A stretch of 42,444 nucleotides of DNA, taken from positions 1-42,444 of the forward strand of contig CALBVY010000022.1 of the NCBI GenBank assembly GCA_937969495.1, given 5' to 3'. Source of the DNA: an uncultured Verrucomicrobiales bacterium. GTDB lineage: Bacteria; Verrucomicrobiota; Verrucomicrobiia; Verrucomicrobiales; Akkermansiaceae. Below, one piece after another: positions 8,927 to 16,501 of the stretch (its first letter is position 1; each line of letters starts with the position of its first letter). A program made the position numbers and the translations under genes. The notes below the pieces were generated by a model that was given only the letters and a program-made list of their open reading frames with translations, was not told where the DNA came from and searched no databases.

Positions 8927-10042
8927 CTATTTTTCCATTTCCAAAACCATAAAACGGGTACCGAGCATCGCTGGATGAGTTAGAGTTTGAAACTGGCGTA
9001 AAAGGGCGGCGCTCTCAGGGGTGAATTCCAGCTCCATCGCCATGAGCCAGTGCTTAGCCTGATGGGTGAGGTAGCTGGCTTGAGTGCTAAGGCTACGCAG
9101 CTGGAATCCTACTGCTTCAAGCTCGGTGGTGAATCGGGTGAAATCAACATGTGCAGTGATATCAATCTCTCCAGGTGCGAGGAGAGGGTTGTCTGATTTC
9201 TGGTGGCTATGGTAGGTCTGGAGGGTTCCTTCTGTGCGGTCTTTGTGGTAGTAATCCTCTGTGTGGTAACCGTAATCAATGGTGATGAGTAGACCTTTTG
9301 TGAGTGCCTGGGATGTGTCTTGAGCAAGGGATCTGAGGTGGGGCTGAAACTCAGTGGTGTAGCCCTCTGGGAAATCTGGATGTTTTTTACAGAAATCAAT
9401 AAGCTCGGTATGTGTATCGGGGATAGAAGCAGGCGAGAAAATAAAGTCACCGTGAGCATCAAGATCCACCATGAGTAGGAGCCAGGTATTGTCTTGCCGG
9501 CGGATGATGTCTACGGGGAGGGCATCGATGAGCTCGTTAGAAATGATTGCCCCAGTAATATCTGAGAGCTGCTGGATGTGGGAGAGAGTCTTAAATTTTT
9601 CAGCGTGTTCTGGAGTCAGTTTCGCTGTCTGTGCGAGGCGTAGTTTGTCTGTGGTTTCGATGAGGTTGTAAATGACGACGCGGTAGAACTCGGGGAATGT
9701 AAGTCTGATTTCAGATAGGATATCATGACACAGAGCTCCATCATGGGCACCTAGTTCGATAATTTGAAAATTTTCCGGGCTGCCAAGCTCCCTCCAGTAG
9801 CGTTCTAGACGGTGTGCTAGGATGAGGCCGAAGCACCTGCCCACACTGACACTGGTGATAAAGTCGCCATCTCTTCCGACGCGCTGATGATTGCTGGCGT
9901 AGTAGCCATGATCGGCATCATAGAGGGCGGAGGCCATGAACTCGCGAAATGGGATCGGGCCGCTGCTTTGAATACGCTGGCGTATTTGCTCTGTCAGTGA
10001 CGATGGGCTATTGTTTTCTTCTGTAAAAGCGGTGATTGCCAT
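8927..10042 (-). CDS. class I SAM-dependent methyltransferase, MidA/NDUFAF7 family
   Basis: A 371-residue protein of the MidA (DUF185, COG1565) family. The N-terminal segment PIPFREFMASALYDADHGYY, the GRDGDFITS motif and FGxxLAxxLxxxW are the standard family signatures. The SAM-binding motif I is IIELGAHDGAL, and an SNELIDALPV segment follows. In mitochondria the homologue dimethylates an arginine of a complex I subunit; the bacterial target is not settled. The GGEIDITAHVDF-like C-terminal segment is also present (GEIDITAHVDFTRF). It is an isolated gene between serA and the divergently transcribed PBP. No ribosome-binding motif is visible. Confidence 0.9.
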   Translation of the reverse strand: MAITAFTEENNSPSSLTEQIRQRIQSSGPIPFREFMASALYDADHGYYASNHQRVGRDGDFITSVSVGRCFGLILAHRLERYWRELGSPENFQIIELGAHDGALCHDILSEIRLTFPEFYRVVIYNLIETTDKLRLAQTAKLTPEHAEKFKTLSHIQQLSDITGAIISNELIDALPVDIIRRQDNTWLLLMVDLDAHGDFIFSPASIPDTHTELIDFCKKHPDFPEGYTTEFQPHLRSLAQDTSQALTKGLLITIDYGYHTEDYYHKDRTEGTLQTYHSHQKSDNPLLAPGEIDITAHVDFTRFTTELEAVGFQLRSLSTQASYLTHQAKHWLMAMELEFTPESAALLRQFQTLTHPAMLGTRFMVLEMEK

Positions 10043-10122
10043 TATCCTGTTCTGTGAGTATAAATAAAAAAGTTCTGGGTTACTTCACACGATGAGTTGC
10101 TCGGTTATGAAACATCAGGCCC

Positions 10123-12579
10123 ATGGGTAATACACGTTCCAATAAAGGAAAAGCAAATGATGCTAGCGGTAAGAAGCGCCGTAAGAAGAAATTCTTCAAG
10201 CTCAAATGGCTGCTTTACCTGTGTCTCTTTGGGATCATTCTCGCTGGCATTGGCTTGTTAGTATTTCATATTAAGACGCAGCCTTTTAAAGATCGAGCAG
10301 CGGAATATGACCTCAGTAAAATCAATGATGTGGAGGTAGTGAGCTTGATCCTTGACCGTAAAGGGCGTGAGTTGGGCCGTATTTTCGTAGAAAATAGAGA
10401 TGTTGTTACGATCAAAGAAGTTCCTCAGATACTCATCGACGCATTGATTGCTGGTGAAGACCAGCGCTTTTTAGAACACGATGGAGTTGATAGAGTAGGT
10501 GTTGCTCGTGCTGTTTGGCTTAACTTCCGAGCGGGTAGGCAGACCCAAGGTGCCAGTACCATTACCCAGCAGCTTGCTCGTAATGCCTTTCACCTTAAAG
10601 AAGAAGCGGATGAGGAAGGCTGGACGGGACTTGAACGTAAAGCGGTGGAGGCCTATCTCGCGCAACGAATTGAGAAACATTATGGCAAGTCTCAGATTTT
10701 GGAATTTTATTTAAATCGAATTCCATTTGGGAGTGGTTTCTACGGTATCCGCTCTGCTTCGTTAGGTTACTTCGGTAAAGAGCCCAGCGAGCTAACTATC
10801 TCCGAGTGTGCTTCGCTCGTGGGCTGTATCAAAAACCCCACAAAGATATCTCCTCTCAATAACCTAGAGATGAATAAAAAAGCACGGAATCAGGTGCTCA
10901 AGCGTTTAGCCGCAGAGCGTTTCATATCCGAGGCTGTCAGTGAGGAGCTGCAATTAGAACCAGTGGTGGTGAACTCTAAGCCGATTCAGCGTGGAGCCTC
11001 TCACCTCTACGAGCGCATCGCTAAGGAAGTGCGTCAGCAGCTTGGTGAAGACGCTCTAACCGAAGGAGGGTTTAAAATATTTACTACGATTGATCTTGAT
11101 GTGCAAAAGGCCATGGAAAAACGTATGCTTGAGCAGCTTACATCCATTGAACTCAAGGAAGGCTATAAGCATCCTAAGTATGAAGATTATCGCCGTAAAG
11201 ACGGTAGACCTAAGTATTTGCAAGGTGCAGGACTAATGGTGGAAAATGACAGTGGGGCTGTGATTGCTTACGTGGGCGGTAGAGATTTTACACACAACCA
11301 ATTTGATATTGTTCAGCTTGGCCGAAAGCCGATAGGTACGGCATTTTTACCCTTTATCTATGTGGCAGCGCTTGAGCAGAAGATGTCTCCAGCATCCATC
11401 TTAGTCGACGCGCCATTAAATAACCGCGCTATTATGCTGGCTGGACGTGAGGGTGTGTTAGGGGAGTGGGGGATGGAGATTCTCCGCCCTGAATATGAGG
11501 GGGAAATTACCATGAGAAGAGCCTTGGAGGTTTCTAAAATAGCGTCTTCTGTTCGTTTGGGTAAACAACTAGGTCTTGGCACCGTGATGGAAACAGCGCG
11601 AAAGTTCGGGCTGAGTTTTCCTGAGACAAAGCTGTTAACTCGGATGCTGGTGGGAACGAATGAGTTTTCACTACCCGATTTGGTAAGAGCCTACTCTGCA
11701 TTTCCCAATGGAGGTAAAGCATCCCAGCCGCTTTATATTGTCGAGCGTATTCTAGATTCCTCTGGCGGAGAACGATATCATTTGAAATCCCGCAGTGCCA
11801 CCAAGCAGATCCTCGATGAAGAAACAGCATTTGTCACCCACACCATGCTTCAGAGTGCTTTGCAGAAGGGTGTGGCTGGAGATCCTCAAGATGAGCCGAT
11901 AAGACTTATCAATGATCCTTCTCTAGCAGGGAAGACAGGGACTACCTATGACTTTGCTGATAACTGGTTTGTGGGCTATAATAAAAATATTACCTGTGGT
12001 GTATGGATGGGCTTTCTCCACGGGCGGCGTGATCCTATTTATCCTGGAGCATTTAGTAGACAGACTGTTTTCCCTGTCTGGGCAGATAGTATGAATCTGG
12101 CGTTAACTCATTTCTCTGGCCAGCAGCTACCTACTCCTGAGGGGGTTGTGAAGTTAGAGGTCTGTAAGGTTTCCGGTTTAAGAAAAACGAAATACTGTCA
12201 GGAAGATAAGCGTGATCCAGTGAGTGGTGCCGAGACCTATGTCCCTACAAGTTTCGTAGAATATTTCATCAAAGGCTCTGAGCCATCAGGATATTGTGAC
12301 GTGCATGGCCTCATCGATGACGGTCTAGCAGATAATCATGACTTTTCTCCAGATGGTAATCAGGCAGCCCTGGCGCGTGCCATACCTGTGCAGCCCAAAG
12401 CACCGTTGTTATTGGGAGAAGATCCCTATGGGACAGAGCAGCCAGATTTTGTACCGCGAGATATTATATTACGGGGTGGCAGTAATGTGTTGCTGAATCT
12501 GGATCAACTAGAGTCAGAGGATAAGGAGGCAGCGATTATTCTAGATCGCCCTCGGCGAGTGGAGATTTTAGAGGATTAG
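10123..12579 (+). CDS. class A penicillin-binding protein: GT51 transglycosylase with a degenerate transpeptidase domain
   Basis: An 818-residue bifunctional-type PBP. It has a basic cytosolic tail and one membrane helix (about 25-50). The GT51 domain carries EDQRFLEHDG (Glu112 expected catalytic), GASTITQQLARN and RIPFGSGFYGI. The C-terminal half is a transpeptidase-like domain with KTGTT (Lys604) intact. The nucleophile motif that should read SxxK is T406-A-F-L409 (context RKPIGTAFLPFIY), and the SxN motif is S471-K-I473. The lipid-II polymerase should work, while peptide cross-linking by this domain looks lost. Its gene leads a plus-strand group, and an AT-rich palindrome follows the stop. 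Confidence 0.93.
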   Translation: MGNTRSNKGKANDASGKKRRKKKFFKLKWLLYLCLFGIILAGIGLLVFHIKTQPFKDRAAEYDLSKINDVEVVSLILDRKGRELGRIFVENRDVVTIKEVPQILIDALIAGEDQRFLEHDGVDRVGVARAVWLNFRAGRQTQGASTITQQLARNAFHLKEEADEEGWTGLERKAVEAYLAQRIEKHYGKSQILEFYLNRIPFGSGFYGIRSASLGYFGKEPSELTISECASLVGCIKNPTKISPLNNLEMNKKARNQVLKRLAAERFISEAVSEELQLEPVVVNSKPIQRGASHLYERIAKEVRQQLGEDALTEGGFKIFTTIDLDVQKAMEKRMLEQLTSIELKEGYKHPKYEDYRRKDGRPKYLQGAGLMVENDSGAVIAYVGGRDFTHNQFDIVQLGRKPIGTAFLPFIYVAALEQKMSPASILVDAPLNNRAIMLAGREGVLGEWGMEILRPEYEGEITMRRALEVSKIASSVRLGKQLGLGTVMETARKFGLSFPETKLLTRMLVGTNEFSLPDLVRAYSAFPNGGKASQPLYIVERILDSSGGERYHLKSRSATKQILDEETAFVTHTMLQSALQKGVAGDPQDEPIRLINDPSLAGKTGTTYDFADNWFVGYNKNITCGVWMGFLHGRRDPIYPGAFSRQTVFPVWADSMNLALTHFSGQQLPTPEGVVKLEVCKVSGLRKTKYCQEDKRDPVSGAETYVPTSFVEYFIKGSEPSGYCDVHGLIDDGLADNHDFSPDGNQAALARAIPVQPKAPLLLGEDPYGTEQPDFVPRDIILRGGSNVLLNLDQLESEDKEAAIILDRPRRVEILED

Positions 12580-12582
12580 TGG

Positions 12583-12605
12583 ATCGATTTTATGTATAAA
12601 TCGAT
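12583..12605. other. AT-rich palindrome between the PBP gene and the next gene
   Basis: An 8-bp perfect inverted repeat, atcgattt / aaatcgat, separated by tatgtat, four bases after the PBP stop codon. There is no T-run after it, so it is a weak terminator at best. It could instead be an operator or an mRNA-processing hairpin. Confidence 0.35.
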
Positions 12606-12651
12606 GAACTGCTAGCTTGCACTTTGCTAAGTGCTATAACATCGTTTTTAG

Positions 12652-13929
12652 GTGCCTGATGGAACTCCAATAAAACGAACTTGGGCGGCCTGTGTTTGTC
12701 CAGTATGCCGCTTTGTTTTTCGTATCCCTAAGCAGCATGATGGGAACGGTGTTGTCTGCCCAGCATGCCATTATCTTCTGAAAATTCCACAGGAAGGAAA
12801 GATGGCAGAGGTGAGGTCAACAGGGAGTGATACGCATATTCACCCTGCGCCGGGAGATAAGCAGGAGGTCAAACCGATCAGTGCCCGCCCTATGGAGCAG
12901 GCAGAGCATAGCGCTGATGGTGTGGTGGATGTTGAACAAAAATCAGCGCGTAGAAAAAGAGTGCAAAGGCAACGATCTGTGAAGCCCGATCAACCCGAAT
13001 GGGAACAAGCACCAAGCCAGCAACACGCCAACCAAAAAGATCGTGGTAGTCCACTCCCTTGGCTTGTGGCAGGAGGTCTTTTAGGACTCACTTTATTAGC
13101 CATAGGAGCATGGGTAGTAATGAGTTCCGCCGATACTACATCTTCCGCAGTCACTGATTTTACTGAGCAATGGGAGCCTCAGAATATCTCAATAACTGGA
13201 GAGAACACTGAGGAAGAACTAACTGAAGAGGTGCAAAAAGCCCGTGAGAATCTTAAGAAAACTATTTATTCAGTTAATGAGACCCTTAAGGAATCTGAGG
13301 CTGTTTTTGCTGAGTTTTTAGCGGTTAAAAAAGTAGAGGATTTCCGTAAAATGATCCGTTTTCCTGATAGAGTCATGCCACTTGTCAAGGAGTGGTATAA
13401 AAACAAACCCATCGGAGAAACTTCATTGAGAAAGTTTAATTATGACGGGCGTGCGAAAATGTATGGGGTATTGGCTATCATTGCTGTACAAATGAGTGAT
13501 TTTTCAATCAAGGAGGCCGCCATTGAGAAGACTCCGGATGGGTATAAGATTGATTGGGAAAGTTGGGTTGGTTGGACGGAGATGGACTGGGATAAGCTGT
13601 TTGAAGTGCGCCCAGTGAAGCCTAAGACACTGCTGGTTCGTTGTAATAAAGCTAATTATTACAATCGTCAATTTAGTGACGATAACCGCTGGCTTGCTGT
13701 TCAAATGGCAAACCCTCAATCTGACCGCTCTCTTTATGGATACGTTGACCGTCAAGACCCTAAGATGGCTGACTTTATAACAGATATCAACTTAGGGCGG
13801 TTAGCTGCGCGAATTAAAATTCGCTATCCAGAAAATTCTGTAGTGGATAATCAAGTGATCATCACCGAGTACCTTTCCGCTAAGTGGGCGGCTGCTGCAG
13901 AGGAGGGCAATGATGACCCAAAAGAATAA
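12652..13929 (+). CDS. hypothetical membrane protein with an N-terminal zinc ribbon
   Basis: A 425-residue protein starting at GTG. It opens with a double CxxC knuckle (C16-x2-C19 and C36-x2-C39, each followed by a hydrophobic KIP/RIP turn), typical of a small zinc ribbon. A charged low-complexity linker (about 50-130) follows, then one transmembrane helix (about 135-157) and a C-terminal domain of about 260 residues with a coiled-coil-like Glu/Lys-rich beginning. The topology would place the ribbon in the cytosol and the large domain outside the inner membrane. The layout recalls PVC-group proteins that pair a zinc-ribbon head with a membrane helix. Function unknown. Its end overlaps the next gene by 20 bases. 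Confidence 0.75.
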   Translation: MPDGTPIKRTWAACVCPVCRFVFRIPKQHDGNGVVCPACHYLLKIPQEGKMAEVRSTGSDTHIHPAPGDKQEVKPISARPMEQAEHSADGVVDVEQKSARRKRVQRQRSVKPDQPEWEQAPSQQHANQKDRGSPLPWLVAGGLLGLTLLAIGAWVVMSSADTTSSAVTDFTEQWEPQNISITGENTEEELTEEVQKARENLKKTIYSVNETLKESEAVFAEFLAVKKVEDFRKMIRFPDRVMPLVKEWYKNKPIGETSLRKFNYDGRAKMYGVLAIIAVQMSDFSIKEAAIEKTPDGYKIDWESWVGWTEMDWDKLFEVRPVKPKTLLVRCNKANYYNRQFSDDNRWLAVQMANPQSDRSLYGYVDRQDPKMADFITDINLGRLAARIKIRYPENSVVDNQVIITEYLSAKWAAAAEEGNDDPKE

Positions 13930-15355
13930 TCACGCCGGAATATCTACCTATTTACCAATGACCAAAGAACTAGCGCAAGAAAGCCTCAGCACCTATGATA
14001 AAGCACTCCGCATTAATCTGGATTCGGAAAAATACGGAACCTTTGCAGAAATAGGAGCAGGTCAGGAGGTGGCAAACTGGTTTTTCCGAGCCTCTGCCTC
14101 TGCTGGCACTGTTGCAAAGACCATCTCGGCTTATGATATGACTATGAGCGATGCTATTTATGGCAAAGCTAAACGTTATGTCTCCCGTGAGCGTATTGGT
14201 GCCATGCTCAAGTATGAATATAATCTTCTCGTTGAGCGCCTGGGTGCTGCAAGGGGGGATTCGACAACTTTTTTCTCATTTTCTAACACAGTAAGAGCGC
14301 GTGGCTATAAGGATACAGGGGAGTGTCATGGCTGGTTGGGTATTCACTTCCAGCTTAAGCCTCATATGGAACCTTGCCAGATACTTATTCATGTGAGGTT
14401 GTTGGATCAGACCAATCTCGATCAGATGGAGGCCTTGGGTATCATTGGGACGAATTTAATTTTTGCCGCATTTTATTTCCGAGATGATCTGAAGCGTTTT
14501 ACAGAGTCACTGATGGATGGCCTGAGTAGAGATCAGGTAGAGGTAGATATGCTGAAGTTCAGTGGGGAGGGGTTTGAGATGATCGATAACCGCCTCTGTC
14601 ATCTCCAGCTAGTAGAAAGTGGGCTCACAGATGCAGCAATGTTTTTGCCCGATGGGGAAGTGGTTCAGCCAGCCGAGGCGTTGTATAAAAAGCCCCTGAT
14701 TCTATTGCGAGGGAGTTTTAATCCGGTGACGAATTTGCACATGGATATGTTACAGCAGACACGTGAGGTGTTTCATCAAAGCTTACCGGAGGGGCAGCAT
14801 GATGAAACGATTGAGCTCTGTGAGATTTCGATGAATAATTTGTTGAGAGATGGTGGTGTGGATCAGCTTGCTTTCATTGATCGTGCTGATGCTCTACAGG
14901 CACTTGGCAAAACAGTGTTGATTTCTCGCTGTCCTGAGTTTCACCGTATTGCTAGTTATTTGAGCCGCTACACAAGTAGCCCTATTGGTATCGTGCTTAG
15001 CATCGGTTTGCTAAACGAGCTCTTTAAGGCTAAGTGGTCTGAGAATCTCTCTGGTGGTATTCTCGAGTCATTTGGTCGTCTTTTTAAACATGAACTCTCT
15101 CTTTACGTGTATCCTTGGCAAAATAGAAAAACAAGGCATCTAGTGACAGCGGAGAATTTCCGAACTCCAGAAAATCTCACTCACCTTTATAACTATCTGC
15201 GTGAGGAGGGAAGGATTCACTCAATTCCCTGTGGTGATGATCACTTACTGGAACATACAGGCCGTGATGTTCAAAGAATGATTGCCGCAGGTGATGAAAC
15301 GTGGAAGTCTCTTGTGCCAGAGCTGGCTCAATCTACGGCAGTGGTGCTTCGTTAG
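13910..15355 (+). CDS. conserved protein of unknown function
   Basis: A 481-residue cytosolic protein with no signal peptide or membrane helix. It matches a conserved bacterial family I recognise by its blocks: FAEIGAGQEVANWFFRA, GTVAKTISAYDM, YVSRERI, ECHGWLG and GGILESFGRLFK. Homologues have been labelled with unrelated names such as TonB-dependent receptor, which its sequence does not support. The role is unknown. The start is set by a good ribosome site (gaggagggca before ATGATG), one of the few clear ones in this window. It overlaps the preceding gene by 20 bases, so translation is probably coupled. A segment reading LRGSFNPVTNLHMDML looks superficially like a nucleotidyltransferase but lacks the conserved HxGH. 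Confidence 0.8.
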   Translation: MMTQKNNHAGISTYLPMTKELAQESLSTYDKALRINLDSEKYGTFAEIGAGQEVANWFFRASASAGTVAKTISAYDMTMSDAIYGKAKRYVSRERIGAMLKYEYNLLVERLGAARGDSTTFFSFSNTVRARGYKDTGECHGWLGIHFQLKPHMEPCQILIHVRLLDQTNLDQMEALGIIGTNLIFAAFYFRDDLKRFTESLMDGLSRDQVEVDMLKFSGEGFEMIDNRLCHLQLVESGLTDAAMFLPDGEVVQPAEALYKKPLILLRGSFNPVTNLHMDMLQQTREVFHQSLPEGQHDETIELCEISMNNLLRDGGVDQLAFIDRADALQALGKTVLISRCPEFHRIASYLSRYTSSPIGIVLSIGLLNELFKAKWSENLSGGILESFGRLFKHELSLYVYPWQNRKTRHLVTAENFRTPENLTHLYNYLREEGRIHSIPCGDDHLLEHTGRDVQRMIAAGDETWKSLVPELAQSTAVVLR

Positions 15356-15401
15356 CTCTCATGCTAGTTTGATCGATTTAATATTTACTACCTAAAATTC
15401 A

Positions 15402-16442
15402 GTGTCCTGGGGAGATGTTAGAGGTTTATTGCAATACGTGCCGCAATTTCGCGGTAAGGTATTTGTAATTCTCGTGGATGCCCCTGAGCCTGCATTGGCT
15501 GAGGTGATGCTGGATTTGCTCGCTCTGCAGGGAGTGGGTGTGCATCTGGTTATTGGGAGTACAGTGCATAGCACGGATGCGTTATTGGATCGTGCTGCTG
15601 AGGTGGAGTTGAAGTATAGTCAGACGGTTTATCAGTCTGATGAAACAGAGCTTTTGGCCGCATTAGGCCGTGGTCAGGCCGTGGTCGCGCGCTTTCAGAG
15701 TTCTGATCCATTCTCCACGCAGATTGCCAGCCTCGCAGCTTCTATATCAGCCGCTAAGTTAGTATTACTGCATGGAGCGGGTGGGATTTCTGCTCAGGGA
15801 GCAGTGAGGGCGGCGGAAGTGACGGAGAACGCTCCAGAATTAATCGTGGCTGCCGCAGATGCTTGCCATGCTGGGGTGCCACGGGTGCATATTCTGGATG
15901 GAGGTTCTCCCGCCGTTTTACTGGATGAGTTCTTTTCAAACGAAGGTGTGGGCACGATGGTTTACGCTGATAGTTATCGCGTGATTAGACCTCTGAGGGA
16001 GGATGATATTGTAGAGTTGTTAGGCATGATTGGTCGTTCAGTGAGGAACTCCACGCTTGTGCCTCGTGGGTATGCGGATATTGAGAAGAATCTTGGCGAT
16101 TACTTTGTCATGGATATTGATGGGAATGTGGTCGGTAGTGTGGCTTTACATCGTTATCCTGATGATGATCGGGCAGAAATTGCCTGTCTCTATGTTAAGC
16201 AAGCTCATGAAGGGCTTGGGTATGGGCAAGAGCTTGTGTTACATGCCCAGAGAGCTGCGCAAAGATCAGGTGTAAAGACGGTGTTTGCGCTGACGAACCG
16301 AGCGGCCAAGTTTTTCCAAAATGAACTTGGTTATCAGCCTTTGAGTTTGGACGATATTCCAAGTGATAGACGCGAGCAGCTTATTACAAGTGGTAGAAGC
16401 TCGCAGGTATTTGGACAAACGCTATCAACTGAAGCTGGATAA
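15402..16442 (+). CDS. argA: ArgA-like N-acetylglutamate synthase with a degenerate kinase domain and GNAT domain
   Basis: A 346-residue protein starting at GTG. The N-terminal part (about 1-190) has the amino-acid kinase fold pattern of ArgA: LLQYVPQFRGKVFVILVD, then LLALQGVGVHLVIGS. The glycine-rich nucleotide-binding motif present in true acetylglutamate kinases is absent, and the domain is about 100 residues shorter than in E. coli ArgA (443 residues). Residues about 197-346 are a GNAT acetyltransferase with FVMDIDGNVVGSVAL and a CLYVKQAHEGLGYGQELV acetyl-CoA-binding segment, ending in NRAAKFFQNELGY. It would acetylate glutamate to start arginine synthesis. In ArgA the kinase-like domain binds the arginine inhibitor. 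It ends 59 bases before fusA's stop on the opposite strand. Confidence 0.85.
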   Translation: MSWGDVRGLLQYVPQFRGKVFVILVDAPEPALAEVMLDLLALQGVGVHLVIGSTVHSTDALLDRAAEVELKYSQTVYQSDETELLAALGRGQAVVARFQSSDPFSTQIASLAASISAAKLVLLHGAGGISAQGAVRAAEVTENAPELIVAAADACHAGVPRVHILDGGSPAVLLDEFFSNEGVGTMVYADSYRVIRPLREDDIVELLGMIGRSVRNSTLVPRGYADIEKNLGDYFVMDIDGNVVGSVALHRYPDDDRAEIACLYVKQAHEGLGYGQELVLHAQRAAQRSGVKTVFALTNRAAKFFQNELGYQPLSLDDIPSDRREQLITSGRSSQVFGQTLSTEAG

Positions 16443-16447
16443 GCAAA

Positions 16448-16475
16448 AAGCACCGACTCTTTCGAGCCGGTGCTT
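16448..16475 (-). terminator. intrinsic terminator after fusA
   Basis: A strong hairpin (aagcaccg with ctc on one arm, gag with cggtgctt on the other, one mismatch, tttc loop) between the convergent argA and fusA genes. Read on the minus strand it is followed by tttttgctt, so it mainly serves fusA. On the plus strand no T-run follows. Confidence 0.75.
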
Positions 16476-16501
16476 GGTAAAATGGATAGAAGAAAAAACG
16501 A

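Noticed and set aside
14688-14760. Nucleotidyltransferase (NadD/NMNAT-like) site in the 481-aa protein (GSFNPVTNLHMDML)
   Set aside because: The HxGH motif is missing (NLHM), and the rest of the family has no nucleotidyltransferase fold signature I can see.
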